This document shows, one piece after another, positions 36,301 through 47,921 of a stretch of 64,000 bases of DNA. How positions within the stretch are numbered: the first letter of the stretch is position 1; every line of letters starts with the position of its first letter. This DNA comes from Reticulascus tulasneorum (taxonomy: Eukaryota; Ascomycota; Sordariomycetes; Glomerellales; Reticulascaceae): the NCBI GenBank assembly GCA_001557505.1, contig LSAX01000010.1:558001-622000 (forward strand). Direction: 5' to 3'. The translations under genes and the position numbers were made by a program. The notes under the pieces are model-generated. The model saw only the letters and a program-made list of their open reading frames with translations, was not told the DNA's origin and searched no databases.

Positions 36301-36435
36301 GAGTGCCACTATAAGAGCCACATGGTTCTTCTCCAGCTCCTGATCAGCTTCGTTGAGTCCAGGGTTCTGCTTGAAGAATCTGACCCAGGAGCTATCGATT
36401 ATAGGCTGCCACGCGACAGCAATCTGTGAAGACAT
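33360..36435 (-). CDS. Large unknown fungal protein, four exons
   Basis: Exons 36435-34867, 34802-34311, 34252-33877 and 33823-33360 give 966 residues. The first intron (64 nt) has an ideal TTTCTAAC branch and joins VADGQ to DVGSPFTHVY. Without it, exon 1 appears to be a complete 539-codon gene, which I think is an artefact. All phases are consistent. The N-terminal half is helical and TPR-like in feel (repeated LxxxGxYDEAxxxC...). The C-terminal exon is acidic/basic helical (REEQRRRDWDDARDVNG). No signal peptide or membrane segment. I do not recognise the family or function. Confidence 0.72.
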
Positions 36436-37495
36436 AATGGATCCGCCACTTTGTCTCGATACCTCGCACAGGCAGTGGTGGATCGGTGATCTTCGCTGTG
36501 GACGAGGGTTGAATGATACGGCATTGGGCAGGCCACGATCCCCAGGAATATTAGCGCAGCTAGAAGATCGACACCGATACCTCCAGTCTTGAGCGAGTCT
36601 GCGTGTACTTAAGTGGGAAATAGCTTATTCATGTTACAATCGTTCAAGGAGGGGCAGACGCCTAAGGTTGTGCCAGCCGCAGGCGCTAGGCAGCGCAATG
36701 TCTCGGACGCGAACAATCGGTGGTGGCTGTTGTGGTGGCTGAGTTCAGTGGTCCAGGAAAGCGCACCGTGTAACCATCCAATCATGTCAGCGCAATGCCG
36801 CCCGTTCATCTGCACAGCGGTTATACGAGTTCAAACTTCCAAGTCCATACATTAGATGGTCGTAAAGTTGTTCTGTTCATTTTTTAGTAGGAGGAATCGC
36901 TGCTAAGTGGCTGGATAACCTCAATATTGATTTAATGGTAGGAATAAATGAACTATGTTAAGCTTAAGGTCAGGATAAGCCGCAGCTCATCGAAAAGGGG
37001 GGTTCAAAGTTGATTGATTGAATGTTTGATGTTCTTTGTGAGTTCGCATAGCGCTTCAAGATAATGGTGGAAGGGCATCAAGTGGACATCTGTTGTTTCC
37101 GAGAAGGCTAAGCTGAGTCCTTCATGCTAGCTGTGCCATCGGCTTGTTGTGCATGGGCTGTACACCGGGCCTGGTGACATCTGCAGAGCAAGCATCGTGT
37201 TAGCTTGCATCTCCCTACCTTCGATCCGGCCACTTATGAGGCGTGTTCCAGGGGATCTGGTATGCGTCCATAAGTCACAGAGGCACAATGTCAAAGGCTT
37301 TGCAGTGATGTGTTCGGAGAGCCCCTGTGACGGCGGTGGCAATGGCTTGGCAGCTTCATTTGTTGAAGCCTTCGGGAGGGCTTGGAATTATTTACAATCA
37401 AAAGTTTCCTGCCCGACACTCCCCTCAACACTGAATGTCCCTGATCTCCTGGATGTCTTTCCCCAACCATATGATGCTCAGATATGCAGAAAGAA
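36436..37495. other. 1-kb intergenic region, nothing recognised
   Basis: Promoter side of the 966-residue gene. Frames at 36613-36855 and 37149-37499 lack support. Confidence 0.5.
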
Positions 37496-37990
37496 TTAAG
37501 GCATGAGCGACCAAGTCCCGCACATCATGACTATTGCTGCCGAGCACACGACCACGACCACAATCCCGTTGGTGAGTGGCTCGGCCTGAATGCCCGAAAA
37601 CTGACCCACAACCCCCCTGGTGAAGTTCCGTTCCGCCTCGGTCAACGCGATGGTGGTCAAGTTACCGCACGCTGCGTTCAGCGCCGTGTTGCGGGTAAGC
37701 GCGGGAAGTTCTCGGATGGCCTTATCGAACATGGCGGCATTGTATGCAGTGCCTACGGGCGACGCACCGAAGAATGCAGCTCGATAGGTGCTGTTGGCGC
37801 CGATGGTGGAGAAGTTCGCGGTCTGGCTGTACTGGGCGCATTGCTGCGAGTTGAAGGTGCTGGCAGCGGGTTGGAGCTGGCGGGCGATGACTTGCACACC
37901 ACCGACATCTTGGCGGACGGCGGCAGCGAAAGCAGCAATGTGGAAAATGGACAAGGCCAGGAGAACGTGGGTGAGGAGAAAGTTCTGCAT
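37496..37990 (-). CDS. Small secreted, probably GPI-anchored protein
   Basis: 164 residues from the ATG at 37990; the open frame reaches 38161, but this Met starts a strong signal peptide (MQNFLLTHVLLALSIFHIAAFAAA). A region with several N-x-S/T sites and two or three Cys follows (QQCAQYSQTANFSTIGANST; NAACGNLTTIAL). The C-terminus is very hydrophobic (GIVVVVVCSAAIVMMCGTW), as in a GPI-anchor signal or single membrane anchor. No known domain recognised. A wall or plasma-membrane surface protein is likely; function unknown. A 180-codon frame on the opposite strand is a shadow of this gene. Confidence 0.7.
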   Translation of the reverse strand: MQNFLLTHVLLALSIFHIAAFAAAVRQDVGGVQVIARQLQPAASTFNSQQCAQYSQTANFSTIGANSTYRAAFFGASPVGTAYNAAMFDKAIRELPALTRNTALNAACGNLTTIALTEAERNFTRGVVGQFSGIQAEPLTNGIVVVVVCSAAIVMMCGTWSLMP

Positions 37991-39651
37991 TTTTTCGGTC
38001 GGGGAGGGAGAATATCGAGTCAGTAGAGACAGGTCGAGCAGCTGTGACGAAGCCAAAGAAGATGCAACCGCAGAATCGAAAGTGGCCAGCCACGGAAATG
38101 AAAGAAACAGAACGGAATCCCGAATTTGAAAAAAGTGAAGGAATTTGGGTAAGAAATCCAACCGACAAAAGGTTTACAAAAGAAAATGGGAGCGTCGACG
38201 TTAATATTTCGTCGCTACGCAGACAGTGAAACGCGAGAGGGCAGGCCTGGCCGATTCTGAACCGCAGATCAGACGGATCCGTGTCTCAGGTTGCATTTGA
38301 CGGGGGAGAGGAGGGCTGACAGTCGGGATGACATGGCCAGGATGCTTCCTTTTTGGGCGAATCGATTACCGCCTGCCAAAGCCGTTTAAACGTGCCATGG
38401 ACGCAATAATATATGTACGGTCCAATTCTTGCCCAATTCTTTTCCATTTTTGTGAGGATTTGCGACCTCGAGGCAAAGGGACAAGGTGGACCACCAAGTG
38501 GAGAGAGTGCACGATGAGCCGCCCGAGGGGTCTTTGAAGAACTTAGGGGTCAAGCCTCAGAGGCCCTGCTCGGCAAATAGCGTCTCACTATTTGGCAATC
38601 CCTGGCCCGAGCCACCCCTGGCCTCCTCCGGGCCTCTGAATTCCACTACTTCGTAACGACCAGCCCCCCTGCCATAAGTGTCTCTTTCTTTTTGAGGCTT
38701 ATCATCTTCTGCCACTGCGTCCCAGAGACTACGGTACCTGGAGGGTGGAATAGAGTTAATTCAGCCCCTTTCGCGAGGCATGGTAGTTGGCCGGGAGCCA
38801 AGGGGGGCAATCCGCAGCCAGCCCGTCCATTCTCATAACAATTCTTTCGTATCCCCAGATGCCCCCATGCTCAAGCACCGACCCAGCGGTTTCGTATGGT
38901 TTTGCGGATCTAACCGTAATCGTCGCCTACCCACGCTACGTCATACCCATTTTTGAAACGTGCTTCGTATTCCGTGGCTTGTGGTCAACGATTCACCTCA
39001 GTAACCATTGGATGTCAATTGATACAGACCTGGCCGTGAAGTGAGACGAGAGCAGAATTTCAGGCGAAAATCTCCAGGATTGCTTCAAGTCATTCTTCCG
39101 ATAACAGTACCCGCATTAATACATCCGTGCTTGTTGTTGCGTTCTAAAAGAGGACGCACTGTAGTACTGTACTGATCGCCCGAACCGTCTTGGCGCATGA
39201 TCGCCCCTCTCCCGTCTCTGGAATATAAACGATATCTCTCATTATCCGCAAATCATCAAGCAGAGATCGGTGGTTTTAACAAAGAGGCCGTCACTGCTAA
39301 GGGGAGATAACGTTTGAACGGTTTTCATATGTCGCCGCTCCTGCAATCCTGTTCCTCAAGCTTATTGAAACAAGCTGAATGATCGAGTGAGGTAGATGCA
39401 AAGGTAAGGTGGCCTGGAAGGGATAGCAGGCAGGCTTGAAAGGTATTCTGTGTCTTGTATACACCAGTGGCATCACTCAAACCTACTTCCTAGACTGTCT
39501 TGCGTGATAAAACAGTACACAAAGATTGTAGAGGACAATGTGGCCAGTGGGTTTACCGATGACTTGAATGAGCAGAGACTAGTTTGATTGACGATACTAG
39601 AAGTTGAATATCGCACTATGATCTTGGGGCATTTAAGATCTTTCTCATAGC
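37991..39651. other. 1.7-kb intergenic region, nothing recognised
   Basis: Contains the promoter and leader of the small secreted protein. Several short frames only. Confidence 0.5.
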
Positions 39652-40153
39652 CTATGTTGATTTCGCTACCTTTTCTTCTTCGTGTTCTCTGAGCAATTTG
39701 ACGCAATACGCCGACCCGAGCCCAAAGACCAAGTTCCCAACAAAGTCTAAATATAGCCAGGGCGTAAACATTTCTCTGCCCGGCCCGACTGTAAACCACA
39801 GATTGAAAGATAGATATGGAAGCATGGCCAGTCCAAAAGCTGTGAAGCTCTTCTCGGTCATATCTGCAGTCATGAGGAGCAGGCCGACAGTCATCGCCTG
39901 TGCGCCGAAGCAGCGCGTCAGCAGTAAGGTGGTGCGATTGACAATAGCATACTGCGCGGTGAGGGACAGATTGATGACGGAGGAGGGGTGGATTAGACAC
40001 CTGCAGGCAAGTATTAGGAGCAGCAAACCGGCTGCACAAATCCATTGTGAGGCGATCGTGAGGTTACGCTTACCAGGCGCTCAAGCCGGAGTAACTAATC
40101 GCCATGATGGATTGGATCCGACGGACCGTCTCTAATCTCTGTGGAGTGGCCAT
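39652..40153 (-). CDS. Small multi-pass membrane protein of unknown function
   Basis: Two exons: 40153-40074 and 40000-39652; 142 residues joined by a 73-nt phase-2 intron. The start at 40153 gives MATPQRLETVRRIQSI; an in-frame upstream extension to 40303 is probably leader. Three or four hydrophobic stretches are visible: MAISYSGLSAWCLI, RCFGAQAMTVGLLLM, LAMLPYLSFNLWFTV and YLDFVGNLVFGLGSAYCV. A basic/acidic cytosolic tail ends the protein. I do not recognise the family. Confidence 0.75.
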
Positions 40154-40613
40154 GATGATAGTGCGGCTGCGAAGGAACGTGCTTGGACTTGATGGTGATT
40201 TCTTCAGTGATGGGCGAAGTTGGCGTAGGATGTTCGGAAAACGGAAAACGAAAATTCTCTTATTTAAAGGCGTAAACAATGAGTCAGGTTTGTCGTAGCA
40301 CAAGTTCGATTGTCTCCGGCTTGGCAGCTGACCTCAATTGGTCTACTTGATGCAAAGTGTTCCAGCCGCAAAAGCCACATCGTCTCCGAAATCTCCCGCG
40401 CCTCCTCATCATTTGCTCTAAATTGGAGGTGATAGTCAAAGTCGACCTTCGAGCGGGTCTTGGAGTGACTGACTAGATGATTGAAAAGAAGACGCTGCTT
40501 AAAACTAAAAGTGCGTAATGAATCGTAAAACATGCATATCTCGGACCTTTGCCCAACCCTGATATGTATTTGCTGTTGCCCTTCATCATCAACCATCATA
40601 GTCCAATCTCCCA

Positions 40614-41107
40614 TCAACAGATAAGGTAAGGGTTGATCGAAGTCAGGCATCCATCACCCCAGTGTTTAGTACCGCACTTCTTGCAACCAGCCTGGCGGAT
40701 CTCCTGATAATCCCACCATATCTGATTGCCAGTTCTCGCACACCATGTCGGGCCACGAATCTCGATATGGCAGCCCGATGAGCAGGCAGACGTCCACATT
40801 TTACCGCTTCTGTGAACAGATGCCAGTCAGTATGATCTTATACCCGGCTACATCTATGCCATGAAGAACCTGTTTTCACTCACCCTGGGGAACCGTAACT
40901 CTGGTAGTCATTGCGCGCGAGATTGTCATTGACAGCCTTGTCGCACGCCTTGACAATCAACACATCGCAAAATGCTTCGCCGCCGCAGTCGAAATAATCG
41001 CGCTTCTCTACGGCAGAAGTGCCGTTTTCTGCATCGCCGGAATAGGGGATGATACCGGCACTGGCCATGGCGGCCAGGACTACTGAAGCAACAATAGTGA
41101 AATGCAT
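40614..41107 (-). CDS. Small cysteine-rich secreted protein with KEX2 site (killer/effector-like)
   Basis: Two exons: 41107-40884 and 40809-40614; 139 residues, 74-nt phase-2 intron. A signal peptide (MHFTIVASVVLAAMASAG) is followed by a short propeptide ending in Lys-Arg (AVEKR), a KEX2 site. The predicted mature part of about 105 residues has ten cysteines, enough for five disulfides, with CGG...C near its start and GCKKCGT near its end. The cysteine number, size and GCxxCG block recall KP4-type killer proteins of fungi, but I could not align it, so this is a suggestion only. It could equally be an effector or antimicrobial protein. No transcriptional signal identified. Confidence 0.75.
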
Positions 41108-42371
41108 ATTCGCAGGGGAAAATTAAACAGAAAGAGGTTCTCAGTCAGGTATGAGGGATAACAGTGGTTGCTGATGTTTGTCTAGTAAGCCTGTCTTCAC
41201 TTGAGATTATTTGATTTTGTTGTTCCAGGAACGGTCTTTATATAGACTTTCCAGTTTGGGGTGATTGAGTTCATCTTGACTAGAACTAACAACCGGGCAG
41301 CATTTGCCGTTCATTTCACAACAGCTGTCCCAACTTCTTAGCAAGGCATTCGATGCTACGCAAGGGAACTCCACCGTTCTAATCCGCCTTGTGTATAGAT
41401 GCGCGTTCGTAATCCAGATTAACCTGCTAGGCGAGCATCTAATCTGCCTTGGGGGCTATCACCGTGCGCGATTTGATCTTTGCCGGCTGTACTGTAGCAG
41501 ACCATTAGTGATATCAGCACCCCCCGCAGAATAGAAGCTTTACCCGGCACCGAGAACACTGCAACACTAGTCAGGCTATTGATGTTGTACAAGTATTGCC
41601 GTGCATAGGACCGGCCCTCGCGTCCCAGGTAAATGTGCCGGCGACAAAGTGCTCAAGGTGCTGGCACCAAGCCCGACCCCCGCCTGGCGGCATCCGAGGC
41701 CGAGTGAGAGGCGCGCGCATGCGGCGCAAAGAAAGTGGTAAATCACAATTAAATTTCAATCTAATGGAAGCATTTTTAGAGTCTGCAACTGGGGGGCGAA
41801 GATAATGTCTAGATACAGTGCACTATCTTTTCAACTTTGGATTGCAACTCCACTGCATCGAGCAAGTAGCCTTAGATAACCGTGCAGTGGCAAGTATTGA
41901 GCTAATGTAAGCTTGTTAAGAACCGCAGTTTTGCTAATTGCAATGCGCGACGTGCATTGCGGCCTTCAAACAACCAGCAAAGAATGGCCATCCAAAGCTA
42001 TCGCGAGCAGAAGTGAACGCTGGACCAAGCCACCTCAAGCGTATTGCGTGGCTCTCACTCAAAGCTGCCCGACAGTATCTGCCCTGTTTTGCATTTAATA
42101 ATTTTGTCTTCGTCTTTCGCATGACCAAACTGAGACCAGAGCTATACAGGTAAGTGCAAGCATGTGGTAGCAGATTGAACTCCTGACAGTCGCGGGGAAA
42201 CAAATCAAAGGCTTGAGCAATATGGAAGATACTGTAGTTAAGTCTTTCCTTTGAAGCGATGCTTTCTTACAATGTCATAAGTGATAAAATTCAATCTTAG
42301 CGAATATCCGTTCTTCTAGTAAAGCTATCTAACGCTAGTCCACTGATTTGCATTGCGGAAGGGGTCGCCAG
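41108..42371. other. 1.26-kb intergenic region, nothing recognised
   Basis: Promoter region of the cysteine-rich protein gene. No other feature seen. Confidence 0.5.
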
Positions 42372-44253
42372 CTAGACCAAATCATAATCTGCTGGATGCA
42401 GTATCAACCTCTTCTTTCCGCGTTGGCCATCTTCGTCTTGCCCTTTCAACTCAAGAGTAACCTGAAACTCTGTGTAATCCTCGTTCCAGCAACTTGCTGT
42501 CCAGGCAAATCGTGATTCTGGAGATATCCGAATTCCTCCACCTTCCATTTTCGACGATTCTTCTGCCATTGTTATGGCGGAAATTGCAAGGTAGATACTC
42601 TTAATATCCCAGCTGGATTGGGCAACGATGAATCGCTTGCCAAGTCTTAATGCCTCCCGTCTCAGTCCAGGACTAGTGCATTCCCGGGCTGCAATCATGA
42701 AACCAGGGACTAGACCATCTAAGAAAATTCCGAATCCCGTATTCTCTTCAGTAACCTCCCTGAATACCTCATCTACGATATGCTGACCTAGACGGATAAT
42801 GTCGGTCGCCGCCGCTATATCCGCATCCCATGCCGCTGGCTCAGAAACGCAAAGTGCTGTCTGGGCCAGGATTCTGCCTCCAAAGCAGATTATCATGAGG
42901 ATGTGCCGGACTGTGGGGTCACATTCGCTTCGTAGCCTCTCCCGCGCTGCTCCCTCCCAGGACCTGGCTTTCGACACCATAGTCTGTGCTTGTATCGCGA
43001 GCGTCACATCTATAGGCTGGTTGTGGCTCATACGTGTTCCAGATTTGATGCGAAACCACCATAAGGTAATGATGGTCACAAACCGCCACCAAGCTGCTAT
43101 GAATTCTGACAGACTGGTATCTGCATTCAAAGCTTTGGGTGCTAGCATGCGGTGGAATGGGAATCTTAAGATGCTTTCCCTTGCTCTAGGATACACTATG
43201 GTGGCAACACTCAGTCAGTCAGAGGTCGCCCCGGATGCCTCGAAGTTCTTTTCGCTGCTTTTGATAGGAGAACTTTGATAAGTATCAAAACTCACTTGGT
43301 GAAAACAATGCATTGTTTGCAGCGCTTCGTAGCAAGAAAAACTCGGCCTCGTGTACGCCTTCGTCGTCTACTACAGCGGCTATAGAGCCAGTTCCGGAGC
43401 CAACAGTATCCTGAAGAGGATCCTCTAACAGGTTGATTGCGCTTGCTGTGAGAACGTCTACGGCATCAATGTTTCCTTGAAGCAACTCGAAAACCACGAA
43501 GAGCAAGGTCGCAATAAGGACAGTTCTGGATCGATTACCAGCCTCAAACTTGGTGGTGGCGTTTCGAACCTTCGTAATGGCATTGGTATAATACGTAACG
43601 GCTTCCTGCTGATGTGGAACGAAAGGTCGATGAGCTAGAGGCTGCTTGTAAAGAGGCCTCTCCTGGCCAGAAGACATTCTTGATCGGGACATGGCGCCGA
43701 CGCCGAGGATTGCATCACGGATCCCAGTTTCATCCCCACGCGCGCTTTCCCGTAGTACGGTACGGGACCAAAAGTCTGCAAGGCCCTCATTGCCCAGCTT
43801 CTGGATCACATGGTAACGGAAATGATCAAAATACAACACATCTTTAGGTCCAAGCCTCCAATGAACGGGTTGTAACGCAACGCCTAGCTTTGCAGCGATG
43901 GGAATGAGGCGGTGATTCGTTTGCCCCGGCACTTTGCTGTCATAATAACACTCATGACCTAGTCGGAGGCACCAAGAACACCATGGTTTCCTCTCGTCGC
44001 ATTTTACCCGTCGCTTCCTGCATACTAAGCAGCCTAGAAAACACTTAGATGTTAAGCAAGCACACAATAAGCAGCAAGGGTAATCGGGAGAGCAGGATCC
44101 AGCCCATGGCAAGGACGATCAGGGTCAGAACTGGAAAACCTGGTTGTATAACCATACTAGAAATGGCATCTAATGACTGGCGTCGAGCGTACCTGAGCGG
44201 ACTTTGCGTCTTTTTGGGTGTTGATTGGCTATACTGGGGTCGGGCCGAGTCAT
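42372..44253 (-). CDS. Zn2Cys6 (Gal4-type) transcription factor
   Basis: Three exons: 44253-44193, 44033-43296 and 43195-42372; 540 residues. Exon 1 encodes a basic leader (HPKRRKVRS). A 159-nt phase-1 intron then precedes the zinc cluster, whose Cys at 22, 25, 32, 39, 42 and 49 fit CX2CX6CX6CX2CX6C exactly. Without this intron the cluster would have a poor, cysteine-rich false N-terminus. The rest is the helical fungal-specific regulatory region (for example TVLIATLLFVVFELLQGN, as in the Fungal_trans_2-like group). It is a nuclear DNA-binding regulator; target genes unknown. An 88-bp repeat copy lies about 96-183 bp upstream of its start codon. Confidence 0.92.
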
Positions 44254-45393
44254 TTGTGGCTGTATTCTAGTCGCTCCCTTTTGCAGGGAGCGGCGAAGAT
44301 GGGTTTCTCTCAAAGGTAGCAAAGAATATTTGCATTCTCGAAATTTTCCAAATAAGACCGAAACTGACTAATTACCCAGCTCACAAAGATCTTTGCAGTG
44401 TTACTGTCTGGTCCCTAAATTGGCCCTACTGCCCGCTATATTTGTCTAATATCTGCTTGTAACGCTACCCCGCTTAGGGCGGTGTCAACCGGTAGTACCG
44501 AATAAGCACGTGATATAAAGTTAAGACGTATGGTATATAAGCCGTATCACGGAATACTAGATATAACGATAAGATGGTATCTAGACTACCTTACCTAACT
44601 ATAATAGGAACAGGCTGCTAAAGTGTAATGAATTGGGACCCGTGAGGCTTGGCCGGCGGTCACCACACCACATAGACTGCCATGGCTATGGTGAGATCAC
44701 TTCAAGTCTATCGTCTTCTAGCTAGCTTTAGGGGACGATATCTCGGCTTAGAGACTAGCTATGGAGAAACTGACTTGACGTGGGCTATGATCAGAGCTCA
44801 GGCTACTTAATGGTGTAGTTTTGAGCCTAACTTGGCCACTGGAAACAAAGATACTAAAATGGATGACTGTGAAAGATTGTATTGATGGTCCTTAACTTTA
44901 GAGAAGCCCAGCAGACAGGGCTGATTTAGTTTCGCTTTGTTTAAGACAGAGCCCATGCATAAACCCCTCCCTATCTGTAAAATTCGATGCAGTATCCCTC
45001 ATGCATCTCTGCAACCACCAAAAAAGCCAGTGAAATTGCGAGTAGGGAGGGGGGAACTCATGCCATCCATCCATACGCCAGTTACGCCCGCGCCTTGCAT
45101 CGCCGTCCCCGACCAGTAAATGCTTTGATCATCGGAAAGATACATACTTATTTAATATTGATCTATCCGAGTATTTCTGGACACGAAGTACCCAATATTG
45201 TCATCTGTGTGAGCATGTAAGCATCATTGGGTCAAGCATTTACACAATCCCGGCGGGCCCTTCTCGTCAAACCTTGGGCGACCAAAGCTTAACCATGTTG
45301 CCAAGATTCCTTTTTCATTTATGTATAACTGCATATCTCTTAATCACAGGCATGTTGAATTCATGAGAATACGACTAAACTTGCACTAGGCAC
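44254..45393. other. Intergenic: TF promoter and 3' flank of the next gene
   Basis: Contains one copy of the 88-bp dispersed repeat (listed separately). Otherwise no gene seen. Confidence 0.5.
44349..44436 (+). repeat. 88-bp dispersed repeat, copy A
   Basis: Matches 53783-53870 without gaps. The 36-bp core at 44361-44396 is identical to 53795-53830; the remainder differs at about 11 positions, mostly transitions. Copy A is AT-shifted relative to copy B at several of these, as RIP would do. It lies in the promoter of the Zn2Cys6 factor. It could be a small transposon relic or a shared regulatory segment. Confidence 0.8.
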
Positions 45394-47921
45394 CTAAATG
45401 AGAGCTGAAGGTCCAAGTGAATACGCCCAGAACCTATAGAGTAAGCAGCCCGCACTTCGCTGACCTCCAACACCTCCATTGTTACCTAGGGATAACAAAG
45501 TCAGTGGGATGCTTGATAATACCTAGGAGTCGGAATTTCCCAGGCGTACTTACAATGAGTGTAATCTTCCCGTAGAAGCTGTTCGCAAGTTGCGCCATCA
45601 ACAGGGTTTCTCTGAGACTGGGTAGGCACAGAAGTTGTGCAATTCTCTATCCAACTGATTATGTAGCGCATGTTTGGGCCAATCGCCGGGGGAAACTGTT
45701 CAGGGGGTGTAAGTCTGGTTGGCTCATCCAAGGGCCCCATGTTGCGTTCAGTCGCAACGTCTTCACATAGCCGTTTGCTCCACAGCCCCTGCCAGTACGA
45801 GTCGATGGGCTTGTGATGAGGGTTTCCCACGCCGAGGCACTCTAGTGGTCCTAAGACAAGTCGGGTGAGCGGAGGTCCCTTTGGTCCCTCCGGAGGAGGC
45901 TCTATGTGGAATGAATAATCACCACAACCAACATTGAGCGTACCGTCGGCCGCCATATGTCTGTCGTAGGTACCAAAGCCACCTGTATCATTTATTCAGC
46001 TGCGCAAATAATATTTTGTAACAATGCTTCAGACTTACAGCTACTCATTGAAGCTTGGAATGCATCAGAGCAATTAGACCAGCATGATTCGTCGTTTCGT
46101 GGCGTCCAACTCAATGTTGTGCGATAGTCCTTGAACTGATCCTTGTTTACAGGTGGACTCCTGGGACCCACTGGTCCTGCTTGTAAAAGCGATTTGGGTC
46201 TGATTCTGTTGCCGTCTATATCTACTGTCCATACCAAGCCTGACTTAGAGGAAGCGGCTTCGGCACAGAACTTGTCCCAGATTCCTTCGAAGGCCTTTTG
46301 TGGGAGATCTGAAAGCTTCGATGTGTCGCACTTGCTTATGGTCTTTGGTGCGGGAAAGGTCCCAATTTGGTCGAGTGCGGCCATTAGCACTTTCTGGACG
46401 TCCGGCTTGGTGTGGTATGTAATTCGCTTCATTGCAGGGTCGCAAATGCATCCTTTGAACTTGCCCTATTTTCTAGATTAGCACTGTCCAGGGGGAGGGT
46501 CATAGGTTCTTACTCACTTCCGAGCACTTTGATGTCTTCCGGTCGGTTGGGTCTGGTTTTGGTTTGCATTGGTCATCCTGGCATTGCGGCTGTCGTACGG
46601 CCGTGAAGTCAGTCAACATGAAGGAGAATCATTGCGTGGGGAGACCGCAGGCTCCTATATTACATACTTTTTTGGTTGGACAGCTTGACGTGGAACTTGT
46701 ACTCGTTGGTGCTGAAGTTGTTCTGGTAGGCCTTGTTCTCGTGCTCGTCTTCGTCCTCGAAAGGAACCGGATCCTTGACGCGGGTACGCGTAAAATTGGA
46801 CGGATAGAGAGTGGATTGTTCTCTTGAGCGTTTAGTTGCCACATATACACCAACTGAGTGTAAAGTGCGACTAGCAATGCCAGTGGGTTTGACTCTGCTG
46901 CAGCTGCATCCGCAGCAGCTGCTTCAGCAGCCCCTGACAATGCCACTGCTTCCTCTCCGGATGCGAATACCACAGTCTCGACAGTCTCGACGATCTCCTC
47001 GACGATCTCGCCATCTTCTGCGAGACTTTCGCCAACTTCTTCTTCAACTTCGAACCACCCTTCTTCCCCAGACTCATAGCCCTCATCCTCTCCTGGTAAC
47101 CCACCTCCGCCTTGGTGTCCAGCGACCTCACCAACCTCTCCTTCATAACCCTCATCATCAACAGGTATAACCTCGTTCCTGACACTTCGGGCTAGCGGTT
47201 GACCCAGGCTCCGCCTGAGCTGAGGATTCGCGTGAACTTGGGCAGCAAATTCTTTTGCTCCACATGCCTCATTTCGCTTCCTCCTCAGCTTATTAGTGAC
47301 ACATGGAGGTACTCTCCTAGCGATTTCAAGAACTTGAGCTCTGACTTCCGGGCTAAAGAGAATAGACAAATCCCCATTGTTCTCCTTGTGCACCTGCACG
47401 TCAATTGTGGCAGTCACTACCGTAGGACTGGCGCTACTTGAGGTACGGGTGAAAGTGGTGATTGCAATATGCGAGGGATCGGGGCCAATCCACTAGAATC
47501 TTTGCGTCAACAGATATTTGAAGAAAAGAAATATAGACGCTAGCCTGCCTTTGTATTGATGCCGTCTAAGGTAAGGTACTTGGTATAAACACCGATTGTG
47601 CCCTTACTGCACCAAGTAAGCAAATCCCCATCACGTAATTACGAATGCAGAGTTCATCGATCGACCTACAGTTCGGAGGCTGGGGGTGGATGAATGTCAA
47701 CAGGATTCACCCCAATCTGGCCAGGTGCCGTCGGGACGATGGCGCCGATAACAACTCTGCACCGCACACAGACGTCAGTGCATGTATCTTTCAGGATCTG
47801 GAGAAGGTAATGATATTTACCCGGCTGGTGTTGGCTTCCGACCATTGGCAGCGTCAAGCTGCGCCGAAGTAGTTCGCATAAACAATAGATGCAGCAAAAG
47901 ACCTGCACTGGAACGACGCAT
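45394..47921 (-). CDS. Secreted cysteine-containing protein, about eight exons, possible frame slip
   Basis: Exons: 47921-47821, 47756-47670, 47606-47549, 47492-46668, 46589-46518, 46465-46039, 45982-45554 and 45485-45394; 696 residues with consistent phases. Intron 3 would be GC-AG. A signal peptide starts at MRRSSAGLLLHLLF. The middle has an acidic stretch of GEEG/EE repeats, then an Ala-rich helix (NPLALLVALYTQLVYMW). The C-terminal half has many Cys (CQDDQCKPKP, CICDP, ESCWSNCSDAF, VGCGDYSF, IENCTTSVP). About 46835-46670 the frame with strong C/G third positions (FEDEDEHENKAYQNNF) is not the phase-consistent one, suggesting paired one-base slips or a mis-modelled junction. I do not recognise the family; extracellular location is inferred. 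Confidence 0.55.

Noticed and set aside
37484..38026. 180-codon plus-strand frame
   Set aside because: Opposite strand of the small secreted protein, which has a clear signal peptide and C-terminal hydrophobic end.
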